A stretch of 64,000 bases of DNA from Euglena gracilis (lineage: Eukaryota > Euglenida > Euglenophyceae > Euglenales): the NCBI GenBank assembly GCA_039621445.1, contig CP154956.1, forward strand, positions 89,038,482 to 89,102,481, in the 5' to 3' direction. Shown here in pieces: positions 1 to 10,619 of this stretch (positions are counted from its first letter, which is position 1; every line of letters starts with the position of its first letter). Below the pieces are notes generated by a model. It saw only the letters and a list, made by a program, of their open reading frames with translations, was not told where the DNA came from and did no database searches. The translations under genes and the position numbers were made by a program.

Positions 1-185
1 TTTTGCAGCCAAGCCAGTCAGCCACTTTCCCCCCCCGGGGGGGGGGGGGGCACTCAGGAAAACCAGTCACGTTTTGGCCTTTCAAGGCCATTCTTGGCCT
101 TCTCGCCCGGCTGGCCACCCCACCCAATTCTGGCCACCCCACCCTGAAAAAAACCAGTCACCCCCCCCCAGGTGTAATTCATGAA
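1..185. repeat. Family G repeat, partial copy 1
   Basis: Starts inside a repeat made of CCAGTCA motifs, a CCCCCCCC/GGGGGGGG block and GGCCA-rich spacer. The same ingredients recur at 13425-13690 and 20262-20550. The left end lies outside the window, so termini and target duplication cannot be judged. Non-coding as far as can be seen. Confidence 0.6.
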
Positions 186-299
186 AAAACCCGGTCAGTA
201 GATTCCAGACCAGCGCAGGCCTCTCCCTGCTCCCCTGGTCAGCAGCCCTCGTACAGCTTCGGGGGCCCCGCATTCCGGCATGACTCCAGCAGACCCATC

Positions 300-1275
300 C
301 CAGTTCCTGTGCGATGGGTCAGCGTCCGTCGTCACCCCACTCCCACGCAGGGCCGCCCCCACGTCGGCGTGGAGGGCACTCGCCAGGGACTCCGCGGGGG
401 GGGGGGTACGTCCAGCGCTGGCCAACCCTGACACCTGCGGAGCCAACCCTCTCAGCCCGGACAGGAAAAAAAAAACAACGAATAGTTGCAATAAAATTCC
501 CGGGACACAACGTTGGCTCCCCGGGGCAAGGCTGTCGGGTCCCCTCCTGTCACACCATCATGCAGTCATGCGCAGTTGTGGGGCAAATTGCGAGGGGTCG
601 TAGCCTATATTTCTGCATATGATTTGCCTAATCGAAGGTACACACTGGTTCACCCATTCGATCACATCAGTCATGCCAGATAAGACCCATGCCTCAGCAA
701 TTCGCCGCCCCCGCACGGGGCGGGAAAGGGGCCCGGCGGGCGGGGTCCGCCGGGCGGGGCGGGGGCACAGGTCCAGCGCTGGCCGTCCCTGACACACCTC
801 CTCCTCCTCCCTCCTCCTCCAGACGTGTCCCAACCAGACGTTGCAAAATTGCGGCAGGCAAAAATTCCCGGACAAACGGCTAAGCCCGCAATTCTCTGAC
901 ACATGTTGCACCATCATGAGTGCACAACACCTGAAATGCATGCAAAAAAACGTAAACCTATACGCATATCCATAGAGTAGTCACAGGTTCTTTGAGTTGC
1001 AACAACTCAATTCCGATCTACATGGGCATGCCCAATAATCGCCTGCAGCAGATTCGCCGCCCCCGGCGGGCCACGATGGAGAACCGCCGGGGCGAAGCCC
1101 GCGGCCGCGGCGCCGTGCGGGCGGCGAACGGGTTCCGCACAGGACGCCAAGGTTTCGAACACCCGCTGGCCCCGTCCTCCTCCACCTCCTCTTCCTCCTC
1201 CTCCTCTTCCTCTTCCTGTAAGCCGGCCAAAAGGTTCTCAATTGACCACCAGATTCCCGGACAGGACATAAAGAG
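300..1275. repeat. Three degenerate units of about 370-390 bp
   Basis: Three diverged units follow each other. Shared landmarks are GTCCAGCGCTGG at 410 and 771, ATTCGCCGCCCC at 700 and 1052, and AATTCCCGG near 495, 865 and 1252. The two spacings of the last landmark are about 367 and 390 bp. Unit 2 and unit 3 carry TCC/CTC triplet runs (about 797-823 and 1176-1216) that read as poly-Ser or poly-Glu. Several frames are open and GC-rich, so it may be a degenerated duplicated exon or a tandem repeat; I cannot choose. Confidence 0.5.
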
Positions 1276-2030
1276 CACTTACAGCAACGACGATGTCTGC
1301 ATTGTCCACAAACATATCCAATGTCCAGTGCATACGGGCATACATATGCACCTGAACATACATGCAAATAAAAATCCACTCACAGACATCCATGCATCCA
1401 CGCATGTGTGCAGACCTACACATGCATAAATACGTACGCACACAGATGCAAAAAAATAAGTTGCGGGTTCTGTTGAAGTTGGCTTATGCGGCCTTCGACT
1501 CACAGGAGGTGGGCAAACTGCACTACATCACAAAATCAGCTTTTAGCCATGTCTCCCCTACCAAGACCCCAGGGGGCTTTTGCAGAAGCCTATCCCAGGG
1601 ATGTACAGCAAGGCGTGTTGGGAAAAGGCTTTTGCTTCAGGGCACAGGGCGTCCATGAGCGAGAGATCTTGCTCGCCACTGGAAAAAAGTCTCTAGATGG
1701 ACCCCCCGGGATGTCTGAGAGGTCCCCCTGACTGGAAAAAAAATCCTCCAGCGTTGTGTGCCGTGGTACAAATGGTGTTTCAACGTGTTCTGTTGTCCCA
1801 GAAGTCAAAAAAAAAATGCCAAAAGCGACCCCCAAACGAGGATTTTGGCAGGTTTGGAGTCAAAAAAATTGCGGCGCTTTGAGTCTGGGGAAAACCTTTG
1901 ATCTAGCTACTACTGCACACTAGAGCTAGTCCTGCAGGAAGACCCCTGGGGGGTCCACTTGGTTTTTTCTACAACATGCATTCGAGCTGCCCCCCACACA
2001 AGGGGGCATTGTGAACTCTTAAGTACAAGC
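1276..2030. other. No gene recognised
   Basis: Contains a CATACA/CATGCA-rich patch (1300-1440) and short palindromic C/G blocks near 1700. No splice-bounded open stretch stands out. Confidence 0.5.
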
Positions 2031-2480
2031 CTGGTTGGGGGGGGTTACCCCACCCAGGAGATGGGGGGGGGCTCTGCAAAATTTGACCTGAAAAATTGGC
2101 GCCTCTGAAAAAATGGGAAGAAATGGAGGGGGGATCGGACGCTCCACCCAACAGAATGGGGGTGGGTGGGTGGGGTGGGTGGCCGACGCCCATCCCACCG
2201 CGACCCACAGGGTTTCAGGGGATTCCCGTTCAGCCGCGCCCTGCCCCGATCAACCCACCACACCGTCCCTGGCCATTTCGGGCCTTTCGCCGCCCAAAGC
2301 TCAAACCCCACCTCGTGCAGTGCGCCGTGCGGGGTGTGTTACTGGGCACTATGCAAGCCCCGGGGAGGGACAGGGGCACACCGTGGCGAACTGCTCCAGC
2401 TCTTCCGCGAATGTGACCCGTGGGGAGGCTGTGGGGGCGTCCCACACGATTCCCTCGACGGCAGAGACGTCCCTTAAACC
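2031..2480. repeat. G/C-block repeat, related to 12490-12790
   Basis: G-rich blocks are followed by a segment ending in CCACAGGGTTTCAGG (about 2207-2221). The same ending occurs near 12750-12766 in a comparably G/C-blocked setting, so the two look like diverged copies of one dispersed repeat. Termini unresolved. Confidence 0.4.
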
Positions 2481-2879
2481 TGGCGATGGCGGACGGTTTG
2501 GCTCCTCTTGCGTGGGCCCTTCCCTCATGTTCACACACAAAGACAAATATCACAGATTCCCCAAAATAATATATCGCCCAAAAATAATCCCCAGAGGGAG
2601 AAACCAAACAAGGGAGAAACTCTCAATTTTCATCAAAGCATATTTTGAAAAAATGATCAGCACCAAAAATTTGAGACCGTATCAATTTAGATAAAAGCTT
2701 CAAAAATGCACATAACTCAGACATTATGCAAAGATGCGCATTCTGGGGTACATTGGAGCTTGAAAAATATGCCGAAATAATATCCTCATCACCTGGCGGG
2801 GGGGGGGGTCAGACCCTTCCTCGTCGGCTCCCACCCACCAGGATCACCAGGATGGGGGTGGCGGGGTTTTGGGGATTGC
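2481..2879. other. No gene recognised
   Basis: Moderately AT-rich spacer with a homopolymer G run near 2800. Open frames here have no splice or start context I would trust. Confidence 0.4.
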
Positions 2880-3105
2880 CGTACTGCCCAATCCTCCAAT
2901 CCTCATCGTTCCAGATGGGAGATTCCCCCCCGGCCGGAGGTCCCTGGCTGGCCACGTCGTCGTCTCCGATAGCGGAGTTCGCGGAGGAGATGCACATCGT
3001 GCTGGACCGGCAGCTGGGCTGCGGCGCGTCCGGGGGGCCGCTGCGCCACCCGAGCCCTTCCACAACGCTCGGCGGACAGACGGCGGGCATTTTTTGGTGT
3101 AAGCG
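2880..3105 (+). CDS. Weak exon candidate, GC-rich
   Basis: A GC-rich island between AT-rich repeats. In one plus frame it reads with protein-like composition around residues such as AEFAEEMHIVLDRQLGCGAS, with G/C at most third codon positions. No clean splice acceptor or donor was found at the edges, so the boundaries are only those of the island. It may equally be a GC-rich repeat. No family recognised. Confidence 0.25.
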
Positions 3106-3174
3106 CAAGGATGGAGAGACTCCTGGGCGATGGGGAACGACAGTAAGGGGAAAAAGCGGCAAAAATAATAAACA

Positions 3175-3231
3175 GACTCAAATACACATGTACATACACA
3201 TATACATATACATATACATATACATACATAG

Positions 3232-3300
<69 letters not shown>

Positions 3301-3323
3301 CATACATATACATATACATATAC
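3175..3323. repeat. CATATA microsatellite, left block
   Basis: Hexanucleotide CATATA array with scattered substitutions. It continues at 3613 beyond the family D element, so it was once one array that the element split. Confidence 0.9.
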
Positions 3324-3612
3324 GGCAGCCTCCCACTAAACGCCCCCCCCCCGGGGGGGCGGATAGTGGGATCAGGCGACGGCATTTTTTTTGCGTTAAT
3401 GATGGAGTAGGGTTAGGTGCGCGAGTTCAGCCTAACTTCAGGCATAACTTTTTTTTGCGCACCTAACTCTAATACATAAGTTATGCCTAACCCTAACCCT
3501 ATAACTTAATCTTAAGTCTAACCCTATGCGATCATTAACGCAAAAAAAATTGCCGCCCCCTGATCCCACTATCCGGCCCCCTCCGGGGGGGGGGATTTAG
3601 TGGGAGGCTGCC
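3324..3612. mobile_element. Family D MITE, copy 1, telomere-motif inverted repeats
   Basis: About 289 bp. The termini are long imperfect inverted repeats: GGCAGCCTCCCACTAAA at the left and its complement at the right, continuing inwards through a C/G block, GGATAGTGGGATCAGG, TTTTGCGTTAATGAT and TAGGGTTAGG, about 90 bp per arm. The centre carries TAACCCTAACCCTA. The flanks read ACATATAC on both sides (3316-3323 and 3613-3620), compatible with an 8-bp target duplication, though they lie in a hexanucleotide repeat. No coding capacity. Confidence 0.8.
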
Positions 3613-3667
<55 letters not shown>

Positions 3668-3917
3668 TATACATATACATCTACATCTACATATACATAT
3701 ACATATACCTATACATATACATATACATATACATATGCATGTACATATACATATACATATGCATATACATATGCATATACATATGCATATACATGTACAT
3801 ATGCATATACATATGCATATAGATACACATATACATATACATGCATATAGATGCACATATACATATACATATACATAAACATATACACTAACATATGCAT
3901 ATACATATACATATACG

Positions 3918-3952
<35 letters not shown>
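3613..3952. repeat. CATATA microsatellite, middle block
   Basis: Same hexanucleotide as the left block, becoming more mixed (CATATG, CATGTA) between 3730 and 3900 and regular again before the second family D element. Confidence 0.9.
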
Positions 3953-4235
3953 GGAAGCCTCCCACTAAACGCCCCCCCCCCCTGGGGGGGCGGATAGTGG
4001 GATCAGGGGGCAGCAATTTTTTCTTGCGTTAATGATGGAATAGGGTTAGGGTTAAGAGTTAGGGTTAGGGTTAGGCCTAACTTATGGATTAGGGTTAGGT
4101 GCGCGACTTAGGCCTGAAGTTAGACCGAACTCGCGCACCTAACCCTAATCCATCATGAACGCAAAAAAAACTTTTGCCGCCCCCTGATCCCACTATCCGC
4201 CCCCCCGGGGGGGGGGCATTTAGTGGGAGGTTGCC
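3953..4235. mobile_element. Family D MITE, copy 2
   Basis: About 283 bp, same architecture and termini as the copy at 3324 (GGAAGCCTCCCACTAAA left, complement right). The left arm contains TTAGGG-type motifs at about 4040-4078, including GGTTAGGGTTAGG. Flanks are ACATATAC (3945-3952) and ACATACAC (4236-4243), 7 of 8 matching. Copy 2 differs from copy 1 mainly in the centre, so the two are not a very recent duplication. Confidence 0.8.
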
Positions 4236-4445
4236 ACATACACATATACATATACAAATACATATACATATACATACACATACACATATACATATGCATA
4301 TAGATACACATATACATATACATATACATATACGTACACATATACGCATACATATACAGATCCATGTATACGTATGCATGTACATGCACATGCACATATG
4401 CATAAACATATACACATGGACAAACACACACACACACATAGACAT
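4236..4445. repeat. CATATA-type microsatellite, right block
   Basis: Degenerate continuation of the array, mixed with CATACA and ending in CACACACACA near 4425-4438. Confidence 0.8.
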
Positions 4446-4706
4446 TGACATCGACATGATACAGGCAAATACATATTCATATTCATCAACATATACAAGA
4501 ACATAGGATAAATTTTTGTATATGTAGATGTATATGAATATGTTGAACAAAAAGATTCAATTTTGTGTATTTTAGGTGGCCTTTTGGACCCAGTTTGGTT
4601 CGCCACTGCATGTGTGACTGATTGTGTGGATGTTTATCTACATGTCTATATGCATATACCATGCCCCCCCCCCCTTATTCCCCATCCTGAAAATTATATT
4701 TATTGC

Positions 4707-4901
4707 ATACATATACATACATACATACATACATACATACATACATACATACATACATACATACATACATACATACATACATACATACATACATACATAC
4801 ATACATACATACATACATACATACATACATACATACATACATACATACATACATACATACATACATACATACATACATACATACATACATACATACATAC
4901 A

Positions 4902-4932
<31 letters not shown>

Positions 4933-4957
4933 GTATATATATATATATATATATATT
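4707..4957. repeat. CATA tetranucleotide array plus AT tail
   Basis: Near-perfect (CATA)n from about 4714 to 4930 followed by (AT)n to about 4957. It creates open frames of Ile-His-Thr-Tyr type on several frames that are artefacts of a stop-free 12-nt period. Confidence 0.95.
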
Positions 4958-7200
4958 AGTTCCCATCCCATGGCCCCCTTTTGGGTCCATAGAAACAATT
5001 TGGGGGGACAGTAAGGGGGAGGGACGAGCTCCCCCCCTGGCTGTTCTTATGGACCATGGACCAATCCAAGCTGAACCCCTTTTGGGGGTTCTCGAAGAAG
5101 GCAAAAAAAATGCCAATGGGGTTTGTTTCCCATCAGGTGCAGCTCCCCCCTGGGAAGGTGCCACCCAGCCTTGCCCATACCAGCTGGCTTGTCGTTTTGG
5201 AAAATTGCCCCCTGTGATAATACTCGCTGGGTTGTCGTTTCCCTGGAAGTACTTACTTTGGCATGCACAAAATTGACAGGGTGTGCCAGCGTATTTTGCA
5301 AGCATGTGAAATGCTCGATCATATACAGCAGGTCCCCGCCCTCCCATTCAGGGTATTTAAAGAATGGCCTGTTTTGGGTTCCAGCTGGCTAGCTGGCTGG
5401 AACAGCTGCCAGCCAGCTGGACCGCGTCAGGCCAGCACCATTTTTTTCCAGTCAGGCCAGCATTTTTTCCAGCCCCCCCCCCCCCCGGCCTGGGGGCCCT
5501 TATAAAACTTCTGATCCATCCAGGAGTTTTCCTGGCAATTTTCAGGAAAAACCAAATTTTTCCAGTGAACACCTGAAAAAAAATTTCCTTTATCATTTCG
5601 CACCGATTCTTGACATGGATGCCTTTTCCTTAAATTAGCTCTTCACAATAAAACCCAAAATGAGAAAAAGCTGCTTTCTTGCATTTTGGAGTTTGGGATA
5701 TCTCCAATTTTTTGAAGTTTGGATTTGGGGGAAATCCATTGGTATATTTACGTTTCTCGTTCCCTGAAAATTCTGCACGATCTTTTTTTGTCCTGAATGT
5801 TTTCCCAGCAATTCAAGGATTTGTCCAAGATTTTCCTGACAGAATTTTATTGACTAGTGGGATTTTTTTTCCTGTGACCTGTGCGAAGCGCTGAAAAAAA
5901 ATGTCGACCCCCAAACTCGCCAAAAATGCCATTTTCATTTTCAGTCTTTTTTTGGATTTTTTTTGGAACTAAATCAACAAAACCATCTCAGCGCGTAGCG
6001 TGTAAGGAATTTTTTTCCAGTCGGCCCCCCCGGGGGTCTAGCTGGTCCATTTTTTCCAGTGTCCAGCAAAATGGCTAGCCAGTGGACACCCCCTCCCATT
6101 CTCCCTGGAAGTTGTCACTGGAGGTTGGCTCATCCTTGCTCCATCCCCCTCCTCCTAACATGCAAACTTGGCTTGAAAAATAGCCTCATACCAGTGGCCC
6201 CACCCGGGGGGAGGTCACTTGTGCGACAGCAGGTACTGGCTAGCCCTAGCCCTGCCAGTGGACCCCCCTGGGGGACTAGCTGCAGCCCAGCCATCCCCCA
6301 CCCGGGGTACTGCGAACCCTTAAGCAAAGGTGTGACCCGAAGAACAAGCAAAAAAAAATCCAAATCCAGCTGGGTTGGGATTCGTTAGTCGAAGCTCCAA
6401 GGTGAAAACCCCCCAACAACCCTCAAGAATGCCAGTTTTGGTCACTTTTTCATCCGTTCCCCCAAAACTCCAGCACTCTGCAGCGAAAAATTCTTCGGTC
6501 TCATCCACCCAGCTTTGCCGGGCTGGCCCCAACTTTATTCAGCAACTGCGGACTTGGGGTGGGGGGGTCCGGTTGCTAGCTGGAGGGGGAAAAAGATGCT
6601 GGCTGGCTGGTCACCCCTCCCCCTGGAGCAGAGATGAATCCTTCAAATTGTGGGGAAATCCTGGGCAGCTTTTTTCCCCACAACAATTGGGTTCAAAATT
6701 TACCAAACCTCATAAGGCCACAACAGTTCGCTCCGGTTAAGAGGTGTTTTCCGGAAGCCTCTTTCCACGTGAATTTTTTGTGGATTTCACGGCATTGAGA
6801 TGGTGCAAAAGGGTTACTGGCTGCACTCGTGGGATCGAGAGTGGGTCCCCCGGGACCCCCCCCCCGGGGGAGGTGCCCCCCCAGGGGTTGAGTGAGTGGG
6901 GGGACCCCCCTGGTTTTTAAAAAAAAACCCTGGTGTCGTGTGTTGGGGAGTGGGTTGCAGGAAGGCGTTGCCCCGGGAGAGGTTTGGGGGTTGCACAATT
7001 GGATGGGTGTGACAGACTGTGCTGTCCCACCCAGTTTTTCTGGCTGAATTTTGCAAGGCAGGCCCCATTGGGTCAGTGGGTCCCCCATTCCCATGGGGCC
7101 ATATGGGGCTTTAGGGACCCCGTATCATACAAGTGGAACCGAACCCCCCAGTTCGATTTTTTTCATGGTAATGTTTTCCCTAGCCAGTAACCAGCCAGAG
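4958..7200. other. Repeat-like intergenic or intronic DNA
   Basis: Rich in CCAGCTGG, GCTGGCTGG, TTTTTCCAG and short C/G palindromes. A motif AAATCCAGCTGGGTTGG at about 6360 recurs with few changes at 18075 and 58000, marking another dispersed repeat. No convincing exon seen. Confidence 0.5.
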
Positions 7201-7202
7201 AC

Positions 7203-7311
7203 CAGTGTTTTCAAAAAATTCTGGTGCCTTCGGCACCGAAAAGCATATCCGGGCTAGGCCGGACCCACCCACCCCACCACCCTCCCCCCCCCCCGGGGTC
7301 CAAGACCCCTG
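7203..7311 (+). mobile_element. Family A MITE, internally deleted copy
   Basis: Right half of family A: hairpin GGTGCCTTCGGCACC (7223-7237), AAGCATATCC, C/G block, GGGGTCCAAGA and terminal CCCCTG ending at 7311. The left terminus is shortened to CAGTGTTTTC (tentative). Flanking 8-mers match poorly, so the target duplication is uncertain. Confidence 0.55.
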
Positions 7312-7520
7312 CACGCCACGCAGGCAGACCACCGCATGGCCACGGGGTCACCGTTGCAGATGCAACGGCAGAGGTCAGCAAACGTGAGGGGGAGGCCGGC
7401 CGGAGGGAGGGGAGGGCGGAGGGGGTCAGGGGCCGCGCGGACCAACACTGGAGGAGAGGGGCGACGAAGCCCCGCTGCTCCCACCACCGCCAGGGCTGCC
7501 CGCCTTGGCGGCCGCCGCAG
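7312..7520 (-). CDS. Weak exon candidate between two MITEs
   Basis: GC-rich unique segment squeezed between two family A elements. One minus frame reads FADLCRCICNGDPVAMRWSA with high G/C in third positions. A GT follows CTGCAACG on the minus strand and could be a donor. A plus-strand reading is also open, so strand is uncertain. No family recognised. Confidence 0.25.
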
Positions 7521-7529
7521 GAACGGTGG

Positions 7530-7764
7530 CAGGGTTTTTTTTAAGACCGGGGAAGGGGGGAGGGGGTCGGCACCCACCCACCCACCCCCTGGGGTGGGCC
7601 CCCCCTGGGGGAGGGGGGGACCCACCCACTTTTGCCCAAAAATGGCCAAAAATGCTAAAAAAAGCACCTTTTTCAAAATTTTTGTCGCCTTCGGCGCCGA
7701 AAAAGATATACCCACCAGCCCCCATCCCCTACCCGGAGATCCAAGACTAAAAAAAAATCCCCTG
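7530..7764 (+). mobile_element. Family A hAT-like MITE, copy 1
   Basis: 235 bp. Left terminus CAGGGTTTTTTTTAAGACC; right terminus ends ATCCCCTG. Interior in order: C/G block, AATGCTAAAAAAAGCAC hairpin, GCCTTCGGCGCC hairpin, then ATATACCCACC. Flanks AACGGTGG (7522-7529) and AACGGAGG (7765-7772) match at 7 of 8 and are the likely target duplication. No transposase; mobilisation would need a hAT enzyme in trans. Confidence 0.8.
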
Positions 7765-7789
7765 AACGGAGGGCGGCAACCCCCCCCCC

Positions 7790-7871
7790 CAGGGCTGTAC
7801 GGGAAGGCCTGGTGGGGGGTGGTCGACCCCCCCACCACCCTGGCGGTTTGGCCAATTCCCTTTCTGCCCTG
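7790..7871 (+). mobile_element. Family B hAT-like MITE, minimal copy
   Basis: 82 bp. Termini CAGGGCTGTACGGGAAGGCC and, complemented, CAGGGCAGAAAGGGAATTGG. Centre is a GTCGACC palindrome between G and C runs. Both flanks are runs of C, so the 8-bp duplication is consistent but uninformative. It lies 25 bp from a family A copy. Confidence 0.65.
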
Positions 7872-8553
7872 CCCCCCCCCCCAGAGGTGTTTCTAAGGAC
7901 CCGAGGGGAGGGAGGGGGGTCCGATGGGTCCTTGCAGGCCACCGGGGGGGGGGGGGCGGGGGCCCACTTTTGGGGGTCAATTTTGGGGTTAAAAAATGTA
8001 GGCGCAAAGCGGCGAAAATAGAGGAAAACCGCACCTCGGGCGAGGTGCCCACTTGGCCTGACCCCCTCCCACCAGGCTTGGTCCGCCCCCCCCCCCTGGT
8101 GACAAAACTTAGAAAAAAATCTCTGCCCCCCTCTTCTCCTTCTGAGTCTCGACATTTGCCTCTGGCTGAGTTGGCAGGTACAGAGACCACCCACCCAGTG
8201 AGGCCAAATGGATGAGAAGAGGCCACACTTCCTGCGGGGGGGGGGGGGGGCGTGTTGGCCCAAGGTGCACAGTGCAATTTTCAAAGTGAGGAGTTTGTGG
8301 GGTTTGCTGGGATATGACAAGGCAGCCCTGCCTGTCGCACATCGGCTGGCGGAGCAAACAAACCGTGACCGTTTCGGCAATAGGAGTCACAGGGTAGCAG
8401 CGGGGGGTTGGAGGCGTTGACAGGCGGGCACCGAACATTGGGCATCCCCCGACATGAGGGGGCTTGCAATGCCAGAGACGTTGACGCCAGAGATGGCGGA
8501 ATGGGATAACAATGGCACATTTCAATCTACCAGCTGGTGGTTGAATTTGCTCC
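7872..8553. other. No gene recognised
   Basis: C/G homopolymer blocks, then a more unique stretch 8130-8530 open on the minus strand but lacking clear splice signals. Confidence 0.4.
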
Positions 8554-8561
8554 ATTGGGAG

Positions 8562-8844
8562 CAGGGTTTTTTTTAAGACTGGGGGAGTCCACACCCACCC
8601 ACCCACACACCCCCTGGGGGGGGGGGGGTCCAGAAAGCCCCCCCCACTTTTCCCCGAAAATTGCCAAACCATCGCCAAAATGCTAAAAATAGCACCCTTT
8701 TCAAAAATTTCGGCGCCTTTGGTGCCAAAAAGTATATCTCCCCTTTGGGATGTGGGGGGGGCATGTCCCGCAAGGGGGGGGGGGGGCTCGGCGGACCCAC
8801 CCGCTCCCCCTCCCCGGGGTCCAACACTAAAAAAAAAAACCCTG
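8562..8844 (+). mobile_element. Family A hAT-like MITE, copy 2
   Basis: 283 bp. Left terminus CAGGGTTTTTTTTAAGACT, right terminus ends AAAACCCTG. Perfect 8-bp direct duplication ATTGGGAG at 8554-8561 and 8845-8852, which also fits the Ac-type hAT preference nTnnnnAn. Interior carries AATGCTAAAAATAGCAC and GGCGCCTTTGGTGCC hairpins and TATATCTCCCC. Confidence 0.9.
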
Positions 8845-8852
8845 ATTGGGAG

Positions 8853-10435
8853 CGTGGGAGGATACCCACTTGGGAAGTTGTCATGCAGCAGGCACAAGCC
8901 CCCCTGTGTCCAAAAAACACTTAGGTAACAAAAGTTGCGGTCCGAACAGGGGGTGTTCATTGGACAAAGGTGTTCCAAACAGGCAAAATTACACAGCCAT
9001 GACAAAAGTTTGTGGTCGGGGGGGGGGGTGAAAACTTCCTGTGGGCTCTGTAGCACAGATTTGCGCCGACGACCTGTGACTACCATGCGTGGTCATTTGT
9101 GAAAATTTGTGATCACTTGATAATTCATCCTACCAAGAAAACGTCAGGTCACAAAAAAATGGCTTCAAAAAAGATTGCCATTTTTACAGTACCCTTTTGC
9201 CACCATTCTTCAGAACATGATTTTTTATTGAAAATTCTGTGAGAATTCGCAAATTTTCACAAAACAACGGCAACAAACCACAAAATGTCACACAATTTCC
9301 CTGTATCCTTAGTGTGCAGTGCTGTCACACTGCGGCCACATCGAGCCGTTTCTGGCTAATTGGCACTCACTTTGGACCCCATTGGACCATTTGGTTGTCT
9401 CGCATTTTTCCAGCCAGCCAGTCACTGGAAAGCGGCCCAAAAATGCCCCAAGGTTGGCTGAAAGTTAGTGATTGTTGGCTGATGCCCCCATGGGGGTCCC
9501 CCGCCTGGAACGGAGTGGAAATGTGTTTAAAAAAACTTTTTGTACCCCTTCACTGGCTAGGCTTCAATCTTCAGGAGGATAGCTGTCCACGATTGCTTGT
9601 CTGACGTTGAAACCTGTGAACACGGCGTCACTTAGCGACCCCCGCTCCGGGGGTCTTTTCAGAGGGTGGCAGGAAAAAGCCTGCTGGCTGACGACCCACC
9701 TCCACCCCCCCCATGAAGTCCCCCGGCTAGAACTGGGTCCAAGCTGGGGGGCCCAATGCAAAAATGCCCCCAAAACTGCCAATTGTGCAGAAAAATCGAT
9801 TTTTTTTGACCCAACGTTTGCCTTGGCCTGCCTTTTCTGACCCATTTTTGCCCCTTTTTGTGGCCCATTCTTGTTCCTCCAAAAGCAAAAACCCGTCACC
9901 ATTCAAGTCCCCTTTGGGTGGCTGCAAAATAAAAATAAAACTCTTCGATGGGTGGAAGGGTTCCGGGGATGGGAAAAAGTTCCTAGCTGCCCCCCCCCTC
10001 CCCGGATGGGGTGGGTGCCCTTTGGCTTACACGACGCCCTGTTCACAATTCCATCAATTTGCACAGCTTTGGGTTGGCCGATACCGTGGACGCTGACAAA
10101 CTCCCAAGTCTGGTCCTTGCAAGGCATAGCTGGCACGGCAGCCGGCACCAGGGACTCTGCCAGTATCCTGCGGGGGGGGGGGGGGGCTGACAATTCATTG
10201 GGAGGTTGGGAAGTATGAGAGTGGCCCAAAACAGAAAAGACAGCCAGGAATTCAAACAACACTGACAAAATGTTCTGGGGTGGTGAGTGAAAACAGGTGC
10301 TGCCAAATGTGTCACAGGTTTTGGGGAGACATCTGCTGTAAAAACTTGGGGTTTGGCCCAGAAATTTGGTGTTAGTTTGGGAGAGTTCCCGGTGGTGATG
10401 AGAAAACACAAAACAAAGCAGAGGTCGCATGGCCC
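8853..10435. other. No gene recognised
   Basis: Unique-looking, about even composition, with a long C/G block at 9018-9030 and 10170-10188. Splice-bounded exons could not be supported. Confidence 0.4.
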
Positions 10436-10600
10436 ATCAGCTCTCGGGGCCCGCCGGCCCAGGCAACCGGGGCGAATGCTCCAGCGATTCCCTCGTCCAT
10501 TACGGACGCGGCGGCCACCCGCGGGCGGCCCTTCCTGTGGCCAGGCTCTGGCATGACCCAAGCTTGGAAGTGGGGATGGCGCCAGCGGCACAGTCACTAC
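10436..10600 (-). CDS. Weak exon candidate
   Basis: Short GC-rich island with open frames on both strands. The minus frame reads GHRKGRPRVAAASVMDEGIA with mostly G/C third positions. No reliable acceptor or donor, so only the compositional contrast to its neighbours supports it. Confidence 0.2.
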
Positions 10601-10619
10601 TCGTGCAAGTGGTCCGAAT

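Noticed and set aside
1100-1170. tRNA-like GGTTTCGAACACC near 1150
   Set aside because: No complementary acceptor, D or anticodon stems could be drawn around it.
3400-4110. True chromosome end
   Set aside because: TTAGGG units are few, lie in both orientations inside inverted-repeat elements and are followed by tens of kilobases of other sequence, so they are interstitial.
2726-4506. Frames rich in Tyr-Met or Ile-His across the CATATA region
   Set aside because: Pure microsatellite translations, open on both strands.
4563-5347. Long frames of Ile-His-Thr-Tyr or Met-Tyr-Val-Cys type
   Set aside because: By-product of the (CATA)n array; the flanking unique parts read differently in each frame.
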